A DNA stretch of 64,000 bases from Sulfitobacter undariae (GCF_014196805.1 NZ_JACIEI010000003.1:310001-374000), one strand, 5' to 3'. Shown: positions 1 through 8,018, numbered from the stretch's first letter. Notes: generated by a model not told the origin, from the letters alone. Numbers and translations: made by a program.

Positions 1-855
1 CGCAAACATTGCCAAGACATGCGCGGTGACAACAAAACCGGCGATGATCTTGAAGCTGGCCGAGGTTTCTTGACCGGAAAACATATCACTAAAGATTTGC
101 GGCATGACCGTATCGCCTGCGATGCCACAGCCCACAACGGCCAGAGGTGTCGATGTCATCACGAGGTTCATCAAGGCATAAGAAACCATGGCACAGATCA
201 CTGCGACCGCGATGCGCGGTGTGCGCAGCAGTTCCATGCGGCTACGGCCCATGGGGGCGTCTAATGCGGGGACGGGGGGCTTGGGGATGTCGATAAAGAG
301 AAACAGCAAAGAGCCGAGGATGTTGAGCACTGCGACAGCCACATAGGTTCCGACAAAAGGCACGGCAGAGAGGCTGAGTGAGGTAAAAGAGGCCAGTTGT
401 GGCCCGATGATGGCCGAGATCAAACCGCCTGCCATGACATAGGAAATCGCCTTGGCGCGGTAGGCTTCCGACGCTGTATCAGCGGCTGCAAAACGGTAAA
501 AACCCTGTGCAGACATATAGATACCCGTCAGGAATGACCCGGCCAGAAAGATCGGAAAGGAGGCCACGTATAGGCCGTAAGCCGCGACAATCGCGCCCGA
601 TGCGCCACCAGCAGCGCCCAAGAAGAACCCTGCGCGGCGACCATAACGCTGCATGATCGCAGAGACAGGCGTAGCGGCCAGCATGGAGCCAAGGACAACC
701 ATCGAAATAGGCAGCGTCGCAAAGCAAATATTGGAGGCAAGTGATTGACCAGCAAGCCCTGCAACCAGAAAAATCATGGGCATTTGCGCGCCCAATATTG
801 CCTGTGCTGCCACCAGCACGGCTACGTTGCGCTTGGCGCGTGTATCGTCGATCAT
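1..855 (-). CDS. MFS transporter, partial (3' end outside window)
   Basis: The frame starts at ATG 855-853, preceded by AAGGGA six bases upstream, and runs open to the left edge, so 285 codons of the N-terminal part are seen. The translation is a series of hydrophobic segments separated by short polar loops. The loop between the second and third segments reads RYGRRAGFFLGAAGG, which fits the MFS motif A region (normally GxxxDRxGRR). A second loop with conserved small residues (SFLTGIYMSAQGFYRF) follows. It is therefore an inner-membrane secondary transporter of the major facilitator superfamily. The substrate cannot be told from the sequence. It is divergent from cobK across about 106 bases. 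The missing C-terminal half prevents checking for a complete 12-helix fold. Confidence 0.85.
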   Translation of the reverse strand, partial: MIDDTRAKRNVAVLVAAQAILGAQMPMIFLVAGLAGQSLASNICFATLPISMVVLGSMLAATPVSAIMQRYGRRAGFFLGAAGGASGAIVAAYGLYVASFPIFLAGSFLTGIYMSAQGFYRFAAADTASEAYRAKAISYVMAGGLISAIIGPQLASFTSLSLSAVPFVGTYVAVAVLNILGSLLFLFIDIPKPPVPALDAPMGRSRMELLRTPRIAVAVICAMVSYALMNLVMTSTPLAVVGCGIAGDTVMPQIFSDMFSGQETSASFKIIAGFVVTAHVLAMFA

Positions 856-961
856 TTCTTTGTCCCTTAAATCTTGCGATATGGCTACTCCTGCGGCGGG
901 AAGGGGGCAACCCCTGCTGCACACTCTTGCGCTTGGCGCAGGGGCGGCTAAAGCTGGGGCC

Positions 962-1705
962 ATGACAATACGTCCCCATATCCTGTTGCTTGCTGGCAGT
1001 TTCGAAGCCCGCCGTGTGGCCGAGGCGCTGACCGCGCGTGGGCTGTCTTATGCTGGGTGGTTGTCTGAGCCGCCGCGTGGGGATGCGGTTATGCCTCAGA
1101 CGCCTGAATTGCGCTGTTTTGACGATGCGCAGGCGATGCAAGCTGCAATGGTGCAAGGGAAATTTACGGCTGTGCTGGACGCCAGCCACGGGTTTGACCG
1201 CACGATCACACAGCAAGCGACACAGGCGGCGATGGCCTTGGGGATACCTTATTTGCGGCTGGAACGACCTGTCTGGGACGTTGCCCAGAATGCGAATTGG
1301 CAGGCGGCTGCCGATGTGTCTTCGGCCAACCATATGATAGCAGCAGGTGAGCGGGTGTTTTGTGCAACAGGCTGGGATAGTCTGGTGGATTTCACACCGT
1401 TTCGTGGTGCGGTTTTGATGCTTCGCCAGACACGCAGGCACACACGCCCTGCGCCTTACCCGTTTGTCGAACTGGTATTTGGCGATCCGCCTTTCAACGC
1501 TGCGGATGAGCAGGCGCTTTTTACCCAGCTAAAGGTCGACACGCTGATTTGCCGCAATCTTGGTGGTGCGGCCAGCCGTCCGAAACTGGATGCGGCTGCA
1601 GCACTTGGCCTGAAGGTGATCCTGATTGAACGGCCTGTCCCGCCGCAAGGATTAGACAGCGTGGAGTGCATAGACCAAGCAATGGCATGGATACACGCCC
1701 TGTGA
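962..1705 (+). CDS. cobK: precorrin-6A/cobalt-precorrin-6A reductase
   Basis: This 247-residue protein opens with a nucleotide-binding strand (HILLLAGSFEARRVAEAL) and continues as a two-lobed Rossmann-like reductase typical of CobK/CbiJ. Family features seen are the central DASHGFDRTIT stretch, the YLRLERPVW strand, CATGWDSLVDF, and ICRNLGGAASRPKLDAA near the end. The known role is NAD(P)H-dependent reduction of the corrin macrocycle in cobalamin synthesis, in the cytoplasm. I chose ATG 962; an upstream in-frame ATG at 776 would run into the divergent transporter promoter and adds nothing family-like. No other cob gene is adjacent, so the pathway is split in this genome. It overlaps the next gene by 19 bases, which suggests co-transcription with the glycosylase and esterase. 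Confidence 0.88.
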   Translation: MTIRPHILLLAGSFEARRVAEALTARGLSYAGWLSEPPRGDAVMPQTPELRCFDDAQAMQAAMVQGKFTAVLDASHGFDRTITQQATQAAMALGIPYLRLERPVWDVAQNANWQAAADVSSANHMIAAGERVFCATGWDSLVDFTPFRGAVLMLRQTRRHTRPAPYPFVELVFGDPPFNAADEQALFTQLKVDTLICRNLGGAASRPKLDAAAALGLKVILIERPVPPQGLDSVECIDQAMAWIHAL

Positions 1706-2331
1706 CCCGTTTGATCACCTGTGATGAGGATGTGGCAGAAGGGGCAGCATGGCTGGCGCAAGCCGAGCCGCGCTTTGCAACTGTTTTAGCTCAAACCGGC
1801 CCTTTGCCGCTGCGCCTTGCGCCTGACGGATTTGCAGCGCTGTTTAACAAAATCGTCAGCCAGCAAGTCTCGGTTGCGTCGGCGCGGGCGATTTGGGGCA
1901 GGGTGGCTGCTGCGGGGTTACTGACGCCTGAAGCCGTGTGTGCGGCCAGCGAAGATGATCTGAGGGCTGTGGGCCTAAGCCGGCCCAAGGTGAAATATGC
2001 GCGCGCATTGGCGCAAGCTCAGATCGATTACGCGGCGCTGCGCGATGCAACGGATGCAGAGGTGATCGCAACCCTGACCGCCGTGTCGGGGATCGGCGTC
2101 TGGACAGCGCAAGTTTATGCCATGTTCAATCTGGGTCGTTCCGATGTCTTTGCTCCGGGTGATCTGGCCTTGCAGGAGGCCGCGCGAATGGTGTTTGATC
2201 TGCCCGAAAGACCATCGGCGAAAGCGTTGGAAACCATGGCGACGGCATGGTCACCGTGGCGGGCGGTTGCGGCGCGGTTGCTGTTCACTTACTACCGCAT
2301 TGAAAAAGATCGGGAAGGAATAATCACATGA
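1687..2331 (+). CDS. DNA-3-methyladenine glycosylase II, AlkA-like (HhH-GPD)
   Basis: The 214-residue protein has the helix-hairpin-helix of the HhH-GPD superfamily at residues 131-142 (TAVSGIGVWTAQ). The likely catalytic aspartate is D159 in PGDLALQEA. An earlier helical segment (KIVSQQVSVASARAIW) matches the family's conserved N-terminal helix. Such enzymes cleave the glycosidic bond of alkylated bases such as 3-methyladenine and start base excision repair. It is short and lacks the N-terminal beta domain of E. coli AlkA, as in many alphaproteobacterial homologues. The ATG at 1687 lies inside the end of cobK, and its stop overlaps the esterase start (ATGA at 2328). No ada-like regulator or methyltransferase is nearby, so an adaptive-response link is not supported. 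Confidence 0.9.
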   Translation: MDTRPVTRLITCDEDVAEGAAWLAQAEPRFATVLAQTGPLPLRLAPDGFAALFNKIVSQQVSVASARAIWGRVAAAGLLTPEAVCAASEDDLRAVGLSRPKVKYARALAQAQIDYAALRDATDAEVIATLTAVSGIGVWTAQVYAMFNLGRSDVFAPGDLALQEAARMVFDLPERPSAKALETMATAWSPWRAVAARLLFTYYRIEKDREGIIT

Positions 2332-2993
2332 CACGAGTCCTCAATTCACTACGCCGCGAGCCAGTATCAGGCGAGACCCGCTCCGTTGTCGTGCTGCTAC
2401 ACGGCTACGGCGCCAATGGCGCAGACCTGCTGGGCCTTGCCGATCCTCTGAGCGAGCATCTGCCCGATACGCTGTTTGTGGCACCTGATGCACCCGAAAG
2501 CGTTGCAGGCATGCCCAACGGCTATCAGTGGTTTCCAATCCCGTGGATTGACGGTTCTAGCGAAGAAGAAAGCGAACGGGGCATGATGCAGGCCATGGCG
2601 GACCTGAATTCATTCCTTGATGCGCTGATGGTGGATGAAGACGTATTGCCTGAACAGGTTGTGCTGCTGGGCTTTTCCCAAGGTACAATGATGGCGCTAC
2701 ATATTGCGGCGCGGCGTGAAGATGAGGTCGCTGGCGTTGTGGCCTTCTCGGGCCGTTTGCTGGCCCCCGAAAGCCTGAAGGATGAAGCGGTGTCGCGCCC
2801 GCCGATCTTGTTAATTCATGGCGATCAAGACGATGTTGTACCACCCGAGTCGCTGCCCGCCGCCGCCGAAGCGCTGCAAGAAGCAGGCTGGACCGATGTT
2901 TATGCCCATATCATGAAAGGCACGGCCCATGGCATTGCGCCTGATGGTCTGTCCGTCGCGTTGGCCTTTATGCGCGACAAATTGGGTCTGTAA
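2328..2993 (+). CDS. phospholipase/carboxylesterase family alpha/beta hydrolase
   Basis: This 221-residue protein is a small serine hydrolase without a signal peptide, so probably cytoplasmic. The nucleophile elbow is GFSQGT (Ser117). The acid is probably Asp168 in HGDQDDVVP, and the base His201 in GTAHGI. The N-terminal VVLLHGYGANGADLL supplies the oxyanion region. The fold and motifs fit the phospholipase/carboxylesterase family (Pfam Abhydrolase_2), whose members cleave short-chain esters or act as acyl-protein thioesterases. The physiological substrate is unknown. It starts within the stop of the AlkA-like gene (ATGA overlap) and is the last gene of the cobK set. A short inverted repeat (GAAGC, loop of 5, GCTTC, 2994-3008) follows the stop but lacks a T-run. 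Confidence 0.88.
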   Translation: MTRVLNSLRREPVSGETRSVVVLLHGYGANGADLLGLADPLSEHLPDTLFVAPDAPESVAGMPNGYQWFPIPWIDGSSEEESERGMMQAMADLNSFLDALMVDEDVLPEQVVLLGFSQGTMMALHIAARREDEVAGVVAFSGRLLAPESLKDEAVSRPPILLIHGDQDDVVPPESLPAAAEALQEAGWTDVYAHIMKGTAHGIAPDGLSVALAFMRDKLGL

Positions 2994-3124
2994 GAAGCTT
3001 AAGGCTTCAAATTGCTGTTACATTTGGCACTTAGGCTACCTGCGACATCCTGTGATCAACTGAGGCTTGCCAGCCTAAATTCACGAGATATAGTCATAAC
3101 AAACGGGTAGAGGGTGGCGTGCAG

Positions 3125-3709
3125 ATGGACGGCGATTTCAGGACCGATTTTACGAGAAGTCCGGCGGGGCTTAGAAACAAGCCCGCGCTGGTGCTTAATG
3201 CGGACTATCGACCATTAAGTTATTATCCACTTTCGCTTTGGACTTGGCAGGAAGCGGTGAAGGCCAAATATCTTGATCGGGTGGATATTGTGGCGGAGTA
3301 TGATGATTGTGTCCGCTCTCCCACGACCACCCTGCGGATACCTTCGGTGGTGGTGCTCAAAGATTATGTAAAACCTCAAAAGCGCGTGGCCTTCACGCGC
3401 TTTAATTTATTTTTGAGGGATGAATTCAGGTGTCAATACTGCGGCTCCAAAGGCGAGCTGACGTTTGACCATGTTGTGCCGCGTGCCAGTGGCGGGGTGA
3501 CCAGTTGGCAAAACGTGGTGGCTGCCTGTAGCCCGTGCAACCTGCGCAAAGGGTCCAAAGCGCTCCACCAGACGGGGTTCTCCTTGCGCAAGCCCCCGCG
3601 CCAACCCGCCGCAGAAGAGCTGCGCAATACGGGCCGTAAATTCCCGCCCGGTCATTTGCACGACAGTTGGATGGATTTCCTATATTGGGATGCTGAACTA
3701 GAGGCGTGA
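3125..3709 (+). CDS. HNH endonuclease
   Basis: This protein of about 194 residues has a classical zinc-stabilised HNH domain in its second half. The pairs CQYC (103-106) and CSPC (135-138) flank FDHVVPR (114-120, with the catalytic His116) and WQNVV (Asn130). The N-terminal part (LVLNADYRPLSYYPLSLW) is the conserved region of a chromosomal HNH family common in alphaproteobacteria and cyanobacteria, not a homing endonuclease in an intron. The role of that family is not established; repair and restriction have both been suggested. Two starts are possible: GTG 3119 is only 4 bases from AGAGGG, while ATG 3125 is 10 bases away, so I prefer 3125. It stands alone, with non-coding gaps on both sides. 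Confidence 0.88.
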   Translation: MDGDFRTDFTRSPAGLRNKPALVLNADYRPLSYYPLSLWTWQEAVKAKYLDRVDIVAEYDDCVRSPTTTLRIPSVVVLKDYVKPQKRVAFTRFNLFLRDEFRCQYCGSKGELTFDHVVPRASGGVTSWQNVVAACSPCNLRKGSKALHQTGFSLRKPPRQPAAEELRNTGRKFPPGHLHDSWMDFLYWDAELEA

Positions 3710-3788
3710 TACGACCACTTACCGTTCTCTACCGTTTCGTTTAGAAATCGCGGGTGCAATTTTCTCCAACGGTTTTTAGTGTGAAGTG

Positions 3789-4496
3789 ATGTCAGTTAAC
3801 TTTTCTAACACAGTCAACTTTGTGAAAAGACGTGTCCTGACTTGTGCAACATTGTTTTGGTGCTGCTTTGTTGTTGCACTCATTTGGTGCACCAATGCCT
3901 TTGTTAACTCGGGGATCAACGAATTTTATCACCCGATGGCGGCGCGGGGCGATTTGTTTCATCCTGTGCGAAAGGTCGCATTGCCTCTGATAGGCTTTGC
4001 TGCGGTTGCGATGTTGGGGCTGTGGTTCTGGCGGCGGCCGCTTGCGCCCCAAACTTACCTGTTTGGTCTAGCTGCTATCGTGGGTATTTCCATGCTGCCG
4101 ATCTTGCCCAAAATCGATAGTGGCTATCAGCAGGTCTACCGCCTTGGGGATGTCGTCTCCGAAGTTCCTTGGCGCTATGGGCCTGTGATGGGGGGCCGCG
4201 TTGAGAGTGAAAAGTACTTTACAGTTACTGTGACAGTTCCCGATCTTGCACCCGTTTATGGTAATTCGGGGCCGACACTCACCATCGGAAAAGCTATTGA
4301 TTTTAATAATGGCGAGGGGGGCGCTGTACCTGCGGAAACTTGCAACTCGCAATATGGCTCGTTGGACTGTCAGTGGCAGCACGGGGATTTTGTCTATTTT
4401 GCAAATAACAGCCGTGAGGTCACAGATAACGATCTAACCAGACTGATGCCCGCCATAGTGGAACTTTTAGACAGCTTTCAGATTTCACTACCCTAA
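3789..4496 (+). CDS. membrane-anchored protein of unknown function
   Basis: I do not recognise this 235-residue protein. It has about three hydrophobic segments in the first half: near residues 16-38 (ATLFWCCFVVALIWC), around 65-80 (LPLIGFAAVAMLGLWFW) and around 90-106 (LFGLAAIVGISMLPIL). A soluble C-terminal half of about 120 residues follows, which would lie outside the membrane. That part contains two cysteines close together (ETCNSQYGSLDCQW) that could form a disulfide. A GTG lies directly before ATG 3789; I chose the ATG. The base composition looks more AT-rich by eye than the housekeeping genes. It sits upstream of a DUF805 gene and may belong to the same accessory patch. No function is proposed. 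Confidence 0.6.
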   Translation: MSVNFSNTVNFVKRRVLTCATLFWCCFVVALIWCTNAFVNSGINEFYHPMAARGDLFHPVRKVALPLIGFAAVAMLGLWFWRRPLAPQTYLFGLAAIVGISMLPILPKIDSGYQQVYRLGDVVSEVPWRYGPVMGGRVESEKYFTVTVTVPDLAPVYGNSGPTLTIGKAIDFNNGEGGAVPAETCNSQYGSLDCQWQHGDFVYFANNSREVTDNDLTRLMPAIVELLDSFQISLP

Positions 4497-4600
4497 TATT
4501 TGCATTTTTCCGGCATTTTTGAGCATTTGAGCGGGTATGCCGTACTTTGGTCTTTTTCATGATGAAATAACTGTGGGGTTTTTGGTGAAAGGGTTTTTAG

Positions 4601-5473
4601 TTGAAGCAGTTCATTTTATGCGTTTGGAAATTCGTTGCGCGGGCCTTTGATTTTAAGGGGCGATCTACACGACTGGAGTATTGGAGCGTCGTTCCACTGG
4701 TCTGGGCGTTGATCGTAATTACCTTGTTGGACGATATGCGGCAGGTTCAAGAGACTTTGCTGGAAGGTCAAATTCCCGAGCTTAATCCGTTTCTTTATCC
4801 CAGTTTTGTTATTTTCTTTGTAACTCTCATTCCGCGCTTGTCTTTGAACATTCGCCGCTTACACGATTCAGGCCGCAGCTTAATTTTTAGCTTGGTGCCT
4901 GCTTTTTGCATGTTTTCTGTTTTGGTGCTGGTTTCGGGCTTGTTGGGCGCGATGATGAATTCCAGCCTGACGGGTGTCAGTGACGGACCAGATGATCCCG
5001 CTAACATTATCTATCCGGTCCGATTGTATCTTTCTTCGCCACCCGAGTTTTGGGGCGAAGTATTCCAAATTGCAAAAGTGCTTCAAGCCACCGAGCTGGG
5101 CGCGATCAACACCCTCGTCGATGAAATTTTGGCCCAAAACGGCAGAGTTAATATCCGGCGGAGTAACACGGACATTAGCATCGGAATATTTGGAGATATC
5201 AGCCACACCCTTGCGATGATAATTATCTATGTTCTTTTGCTTTTGACACCTGTCTCAAGTTTTCTGACCCATATGGTTTTTGTGCTGATCACATCAAACC
5301 CCAAGGCAAACCGCTATGGCAAAGGTGCATTTCGGCAAAACCTCGGAATGAACGGTCAACCGCATTTGGGAGAGCAGGGTCAATCCGGCACAACAAGCGC
5401 ACCCCAAAACAAACGCCAAGCAGAAATCAATTCCCTATATCAAAAGCGGGTTTTGGGCGGGCAAAGCGGATGA
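4601..5473 (+). CDS. DUF805 family membrane protein
   Basis: The N-terminal region (residues 10-45) has the DUF805 signature: an aromatic-rich start, then FDFKGRSTRLEYW leading into the first membrane helix. The second hallmark follows at PRLSLNIRRLHDSGRS. Four hydrophobic segments are visible, including one just before the C-terminal tail (IIIYVLLLLTPVSSF). The protein has 290 residues, longer than the typical 110-150 of the family. The extra length is a loop of about 85 residues between helices 3 and 4 and a polar tail of about 50 residues. No ATG suits the conserved N-terminus; TTG 4601, seven bases after GAAAGGG, is the best start. DUF805 proteins are inner-membrane proteins of unknown role. 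Confidence 0.8.
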   Translation: MKQFILCVWKFVARAFDFKGRSTRLEYWSVVPLVWALIVITLLDDMRQVQETLLEGQIPELNPFLYPSFVIFFVTLIPRLSLNIRRLHDSGRSLIFSLVPAFCMFSVLVLVSGLLGAMMNSSLTGVSDGPDDPANIIYPVRLYLSSPPEFWGEVFQIAKVLQATELGAINTLVDEILAQNGRVNIRRSNTDISIGIFGDISHTLAMIIIYVLLLLTPVSSFLTHMVFVLITSNPKANRYGKGAFRQNLGMNGQPHLGEQGQSGTTSAPQNKRQAEINSLYQKRVLGGQSG

Positions 5474-5626
5474 TTGGCATGATCCTCTATTGGGCCTTTG
5501 GGGAGATCTGAGCGTCTATGGAGATGTGTTGAAAAACCAATAGCAGGTGGAGTGTAAGTGGCGTAATCTGCGACAACCAAGCGCGGTGTTCGTGCGATGG
5601 TCAATTAACAATCTTGAGGTTACACA

Positions 5627-5992
5627 ATGCGTTCAGTTCTTTTTTGCCTTGCTCTGCTTGGTTTTTCAGGTGCCGTGGCAGCAGATGTTACAGTTTCTAT
5701 TCCGCTGGTGAATAGCCCTTCCTCTAGCGTGATGTCAGAGACCTATAGCTGTAGCGACGGAAATCCGCTTACCGTTCAATATGTGAATTCTGGCGCGAAT
5801 GCGCTGGCGATTATCCCGCTTGACGGTGAAGATCGCATTTTTGTGAACGTAGTTTCCGGATCTGGCGCAACCTATGTCTCCGGTGCCTCTACTTGGTCAA
5901 CCAAGGGAGAATCTGCAATGCTGGAGACTGAGATGGAATCCGGAAATAATATGGAATGCGAATTGGCTGAAGGTGCAGCTGCATCTGAATGA
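5627..5992 (+). CDS. MliC/PliC-like periplasmic C-type lysozyme inhibitor
   Basis: This 121-residue protein has a signal peptide (MRSVLFCLALLGFSGAVAA, cut before DVTV) without a lipobox cysteine, so it should be periplasmic, as in PliC, and not lipid-anchored, as in MliC. The mature part follows the MliC pattern: YSCSDGNPLTVQYVNSG near the start, then RIFVNVVSGSGATYVSG, then STWSTKGESAML, ending in MECELAEG. The two cysteines (in YSC and MEC) are placed to form the family disulfide. Known members bind vertebrate-type lysozyme and protect the cell wall. It is the last plus-strand gene before the convergent WYL regulator, 16 bases away. The ATG at 5627 has only weak ribosome-binding complementarity (TTGAGG nine bases upstream). 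Confidence 0.78.
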   Translation: MRSVLFCLALLGFSGAVAADVTVSIPLVNSPSSSVMSETYSCSDGNPLTVQYVNSGANALAIIPLDGEDRIFVNVVSGSGATYVSGASTWSTKGESAMLETEMESGNNMECELAEGAAASE

Positions 5993-6008
5993 TCTAATTT
6001 TCCGATCT

Positions 6009-6722
6009 CTACTTTACCTGCGTAGATGCATCGGGGCGACCTGTCATTTGGGAATTCACTTTTTCAAGGTAGTCTTCCAGACGTCGCCCCGGTTCATCTT
6101 TGAAAAAGATGCCGCTGGGGCGACACCGCGATATACGGTCTATGCGGAAGGACCTGAAATCATCACGCGCTTCACACCAGCAGGTCACAGTCCAAATTTT
6201 CCCCCAATAGGCGCTCTGTAAAGGCCGCACTATGCGGGTTGAGGAAATGTCATCTAATGACAAATAGTCGATCTTGAGCTTCTCTTTGGCGCGAATAGCG
6301 GATCGAATTTTCGGCATATGCTCAAAGCCAATTCTGGCTTGCACAAAGGGATACACTCCAAACCCCCAATTCTTGGGCACAGTGCCGTTTGCTGTCGCAA
6401 CTTTATTCATTTTACGTGTGAGCGATATAGACGCGGCTTGAAGCTCTGTGTCTGCTGCCTCAGCGACAATTGCCATGCCAAGATGCAGGGCTTCCAATTC
6501 GGCCAATGATAGGTTCATCGGTGGTAAAAACACTGGCTCGCGCAGCAGATAGCCTACTCCGCGTTCCCCCTCGATCGGGATGCCTGAGGCGACAAGCGTG
6601 TCGAAGTCACGGTAGATCGTGCGCACGGAAACCTCCAGCCGTGCGGCGATATCCCGGGCTAGGTGCAAGCGACCATCTTGCACAATCTCGATGATCTCTG
6701 AAAGACGGTCACTGCGGCGCAT
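6009..6722 (-). CDS. YafY/WYL-type HTH transcriptional regulator
   Basis: The first 60 residues of this 237-residue protein form a DeoR-like winged helix-turn-helix (RLSEIIEIVQDGRLHLARDI, then VSVRTIYRDFDTLV and GIPIEGERGVGYLL). The C-terminal half is a WYL ligand-sensing domain from about residue 130. The usual W-Y-L stretch reads IWTVTCW here, after YWGK, so the eponymous motif is altered. The arginines of FRSFRIDRISRC are kept. WYL regulators sense small ligands or single-stranded nucleic acid. It lies downstream of a small dimeric-barrel gene, separated by 8 bases, so the two form an operon. An exact inverted repeat upstream of that operon is the likely autoregulatory operator. Confidence 0.85.
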   Translation of the reverse strand: MRRSDRLSEIIEIVQDGRLHLARDIAARLEVSVRTIYRDFDTLVASGIPIEGERGVGYLLREPVFLPPMNLSLAELEALHLGMAIVAEAADTELQAASISLTRKMNKVATANGTVPKNWGFGVYPFVQARIGFEHMPKIRSAIRAKEKLKIDYLSLDDISSTRIVRPLQSAYWGKIWTVTCWCEARDDFRSFRIDRISRCRPSGIFFKDEPGRRLEDYLEKVNSQMTGRPDASTQVK

Positions 6723-6730
6723 GGCGTTCC

Positions 6731-7036
6731 CTAGTTAACAGATATTTCTAAATCCGAGTGATGCAGGGTGACACTTGGGCCGTGTATCGCACTCATGCAG
6801 TTTTCCAGTGTCGGATCGGTGCCAATCGCGGCCGCGGCAGACTGTGCAGCTTCAAGGCTGGCCCATTCAATGTGTTCAATCCAAAGACCGTCGTTCGTGC
6901 ACGATAGCCGCCGTGAGATAAAACCCTCGCGTTTGCTGGCAAAGGCACTAATGGCTTGGGCGGCTTTGGCAAACTCATCGCGTGATACGCCTGGGTTCAG
7001 TTTAAATGTGACCGTTTCGATAACTGGTTTTGTCAT
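6731..7036 (-). CDS. small dimeric alpha/beta-barrel protein (antibiotic biosynthesis monooxygenase-like)
   Basis: This 101-residue protein fits one ferredoxin-like unit of the dimeric alpha/beta barrel superfamily. It has a first strand VIETVTFKLNPGVSRDEF, a helix with AISAFASKREGFISRRL, a strand with DGLWIEHIEWASLEAA, and a C-terminal strand GPSVTLHHSDLEI. In this superfamily the small ABM-type proteins degrade or sense quinones, haem or other reactive small molecules, but no catalytic residue can be assigned here. It is the first gene of a two-gene operon with the WYL regulator. That arrangement suggests the regulator controls it, perhaps in response to the compound it acts on. This link is inference from position and from the palindrome at 7083-7105. 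Confidence 0.65.
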   Translation of the reverse strand: MTKPVIETVTFKLNPGVSRDEFAKAAQAISAFASKREGFISRRLSCTNDGLWIEHIEWASLEAAQSAAAAIGTDPTLENCMSAIHGPSVTLHHSDLEISVN

Positions 7037-7082
7037 GTCTAATCTCCTGTGTTTGATCGACAGGATAAGGCATAACCACCCG

Positions 7083-7105
7083 CAACTGACAAATGCTGTC
7101 AGTTG
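7083..7105. promoter_or_regulatory. perfect 9-bp-arm inverted repeat, probable operator of the WYL operon
   Basis: The arms are CAACTGACA and TGTCAGTTG, exact reverse complements, separated by the 5 bases AATGC. The repeat lies 46 bases upstream of the start of the dimeric-barrel gene and is the only strong dyad in the gap between that gene and xthA. Its symmetry and position fit a dimeric regulator's operator; autoregulation by the adjacent WYL protein is inferred. It could form a hairpin, but no T-run follows on either strand, so a terminator for xthA is less likely. Confidence 0.6.
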
Positions 7106-7131
7106 ATGTGACGTGAGGCAAGAAGCGTAGA

Positions 7132-7941
7132 TTATAAAGCCAGATCAACCCAGACAGGTACATGGTCCGAGGGTTTGTCAAAGCCGCGGATTTCTTTATC
7201 AATTTGGCAGTCGCGCAAAAGATCGGCCGTGTAAGGGCACAGCAGGAAGTGGTCGATGCGGATGCCGTTGTTGCGGTTCCATGCCCCTGCTTGGTAGTCC
7301 CAGAAGCTATAGTGATCTGGTCCTTGTGTGCGTGCGCGGAAGGCTTCGGTCAGGCCAAGGTTCAGCAACTGACGCCATTTGTCGTGGCTTTCGGGGCGGT
7401 AAAGCGCATCGCCAACCCAGCTTTCGGGTTTGGCGGCGTCTTCGGCTTGGGGGATGATGTTGTAGTCGCCTGCCATTAAAAACGGCGTTTCTTCGGCTAG
7501 CAATTCCTGAGCACGGGCGCGCAGGCGGTCCATCCATGCCAGTTTATAGGCGTATTTGCCGCCCGCAACGGGGCTGCCATCGGGCTCCAGTTCAACGGGG
7601 TTGCCATTGGGTAGGTATAAGCCGCACAGGCGGACAGAGTGGTGATCCCCTACAACCGTGGCTTCGATGTAGCGGGCTTGTTCGTCGCCCTCATCACCGG
7701 GTAGGCCGCGTGTGACGTCCTCTAGAGGCAGCTTTGACAGGATGCCGACACCGTTGAAGGATTTTTGGCCGTGAACCTCAACATTATAGCCAAGATCCTC
7801 GAAAACTTCGCGTGGAAAGGCCTCATCGACGGATTTGATTTCTTGCATCAAAACGACATCAGGCTGGGCGCTGTCCAGCCAATCGGGCAGGGCGTTGATG
7901 CGGGCCTTGATGCCGTTGATGTTGAATGTGGCGATTTTCAT
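7132..7941 (-). CDS. xthA: exodeoxyribonuclease III
   Basis: This 269-residue protein of the AP endonuclease family 1 fold begins MKIATFNINGIKAR, which holds the metal-binding Asn. It continues with VLMQEIK (catalytic Glu), GLYLPNG, GDYNIIP (Asp/Asn pair) and ends with DHFLLCP and PSDHVPVWVDL (Asp-His pair). The known activities are AP-site cleavage and 3'-phosphate or 3'-5' nucleolytic trimming in base excision repair, in the cytoplasm. I chose ATG 7941 because GAGGAG lies just upstream and the protein starts exactly at the conserved strand; an in-frame ATG 13 codons earlier is unsupported. It is read towards the WYL operon and shares that direction. Confidence 0.95.
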   Translation of the reverse strand: MKIATFNINGIKARINALPDWLDSAQPDVVLMQEIKSVDEAFPREVFEDLGYNVEVHGQKSFNGVGILSKLPLEDVTRGLPGDEGDEQARYIEATVVGDHHSVRLCGLYLPNGNPVELEPDGSPVAGGKYAYKLAWMDRLRARAQELLAEETPFLMAGDYNIIPQAEDAAKPESWVGDALYRPESHDKWRQLLNLGLTEAFRARTQGPDHYSFWDYQAGAWNRNNGIRIDHFLLCPYTADLLRDCQIDKEIRGFDKPSDHVPVWVDLAL

Positions 7942-8018
7942 GGCGCGGCGCTCCTCTGGGATGGGGTTTCTATCGCGCAATCAGGGCGGCAGGGCAAGCA
8001 GGCTTACCGCCGTATGGC

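Noticed and set aside
479-1441. A 320-codon antisense frame overlapping the MFS transporter and cobK
   Set aside because: It crosses two genes with clear family motifs and its arginine- and proline-rich translation resembles no protein.
2994-3008. Small hairpin GAAGC-TTAAG-GCTTC after the esterase gene
   Set aside because: The stem is only five pairs and no T-run follows; too weak to be called a terminator.
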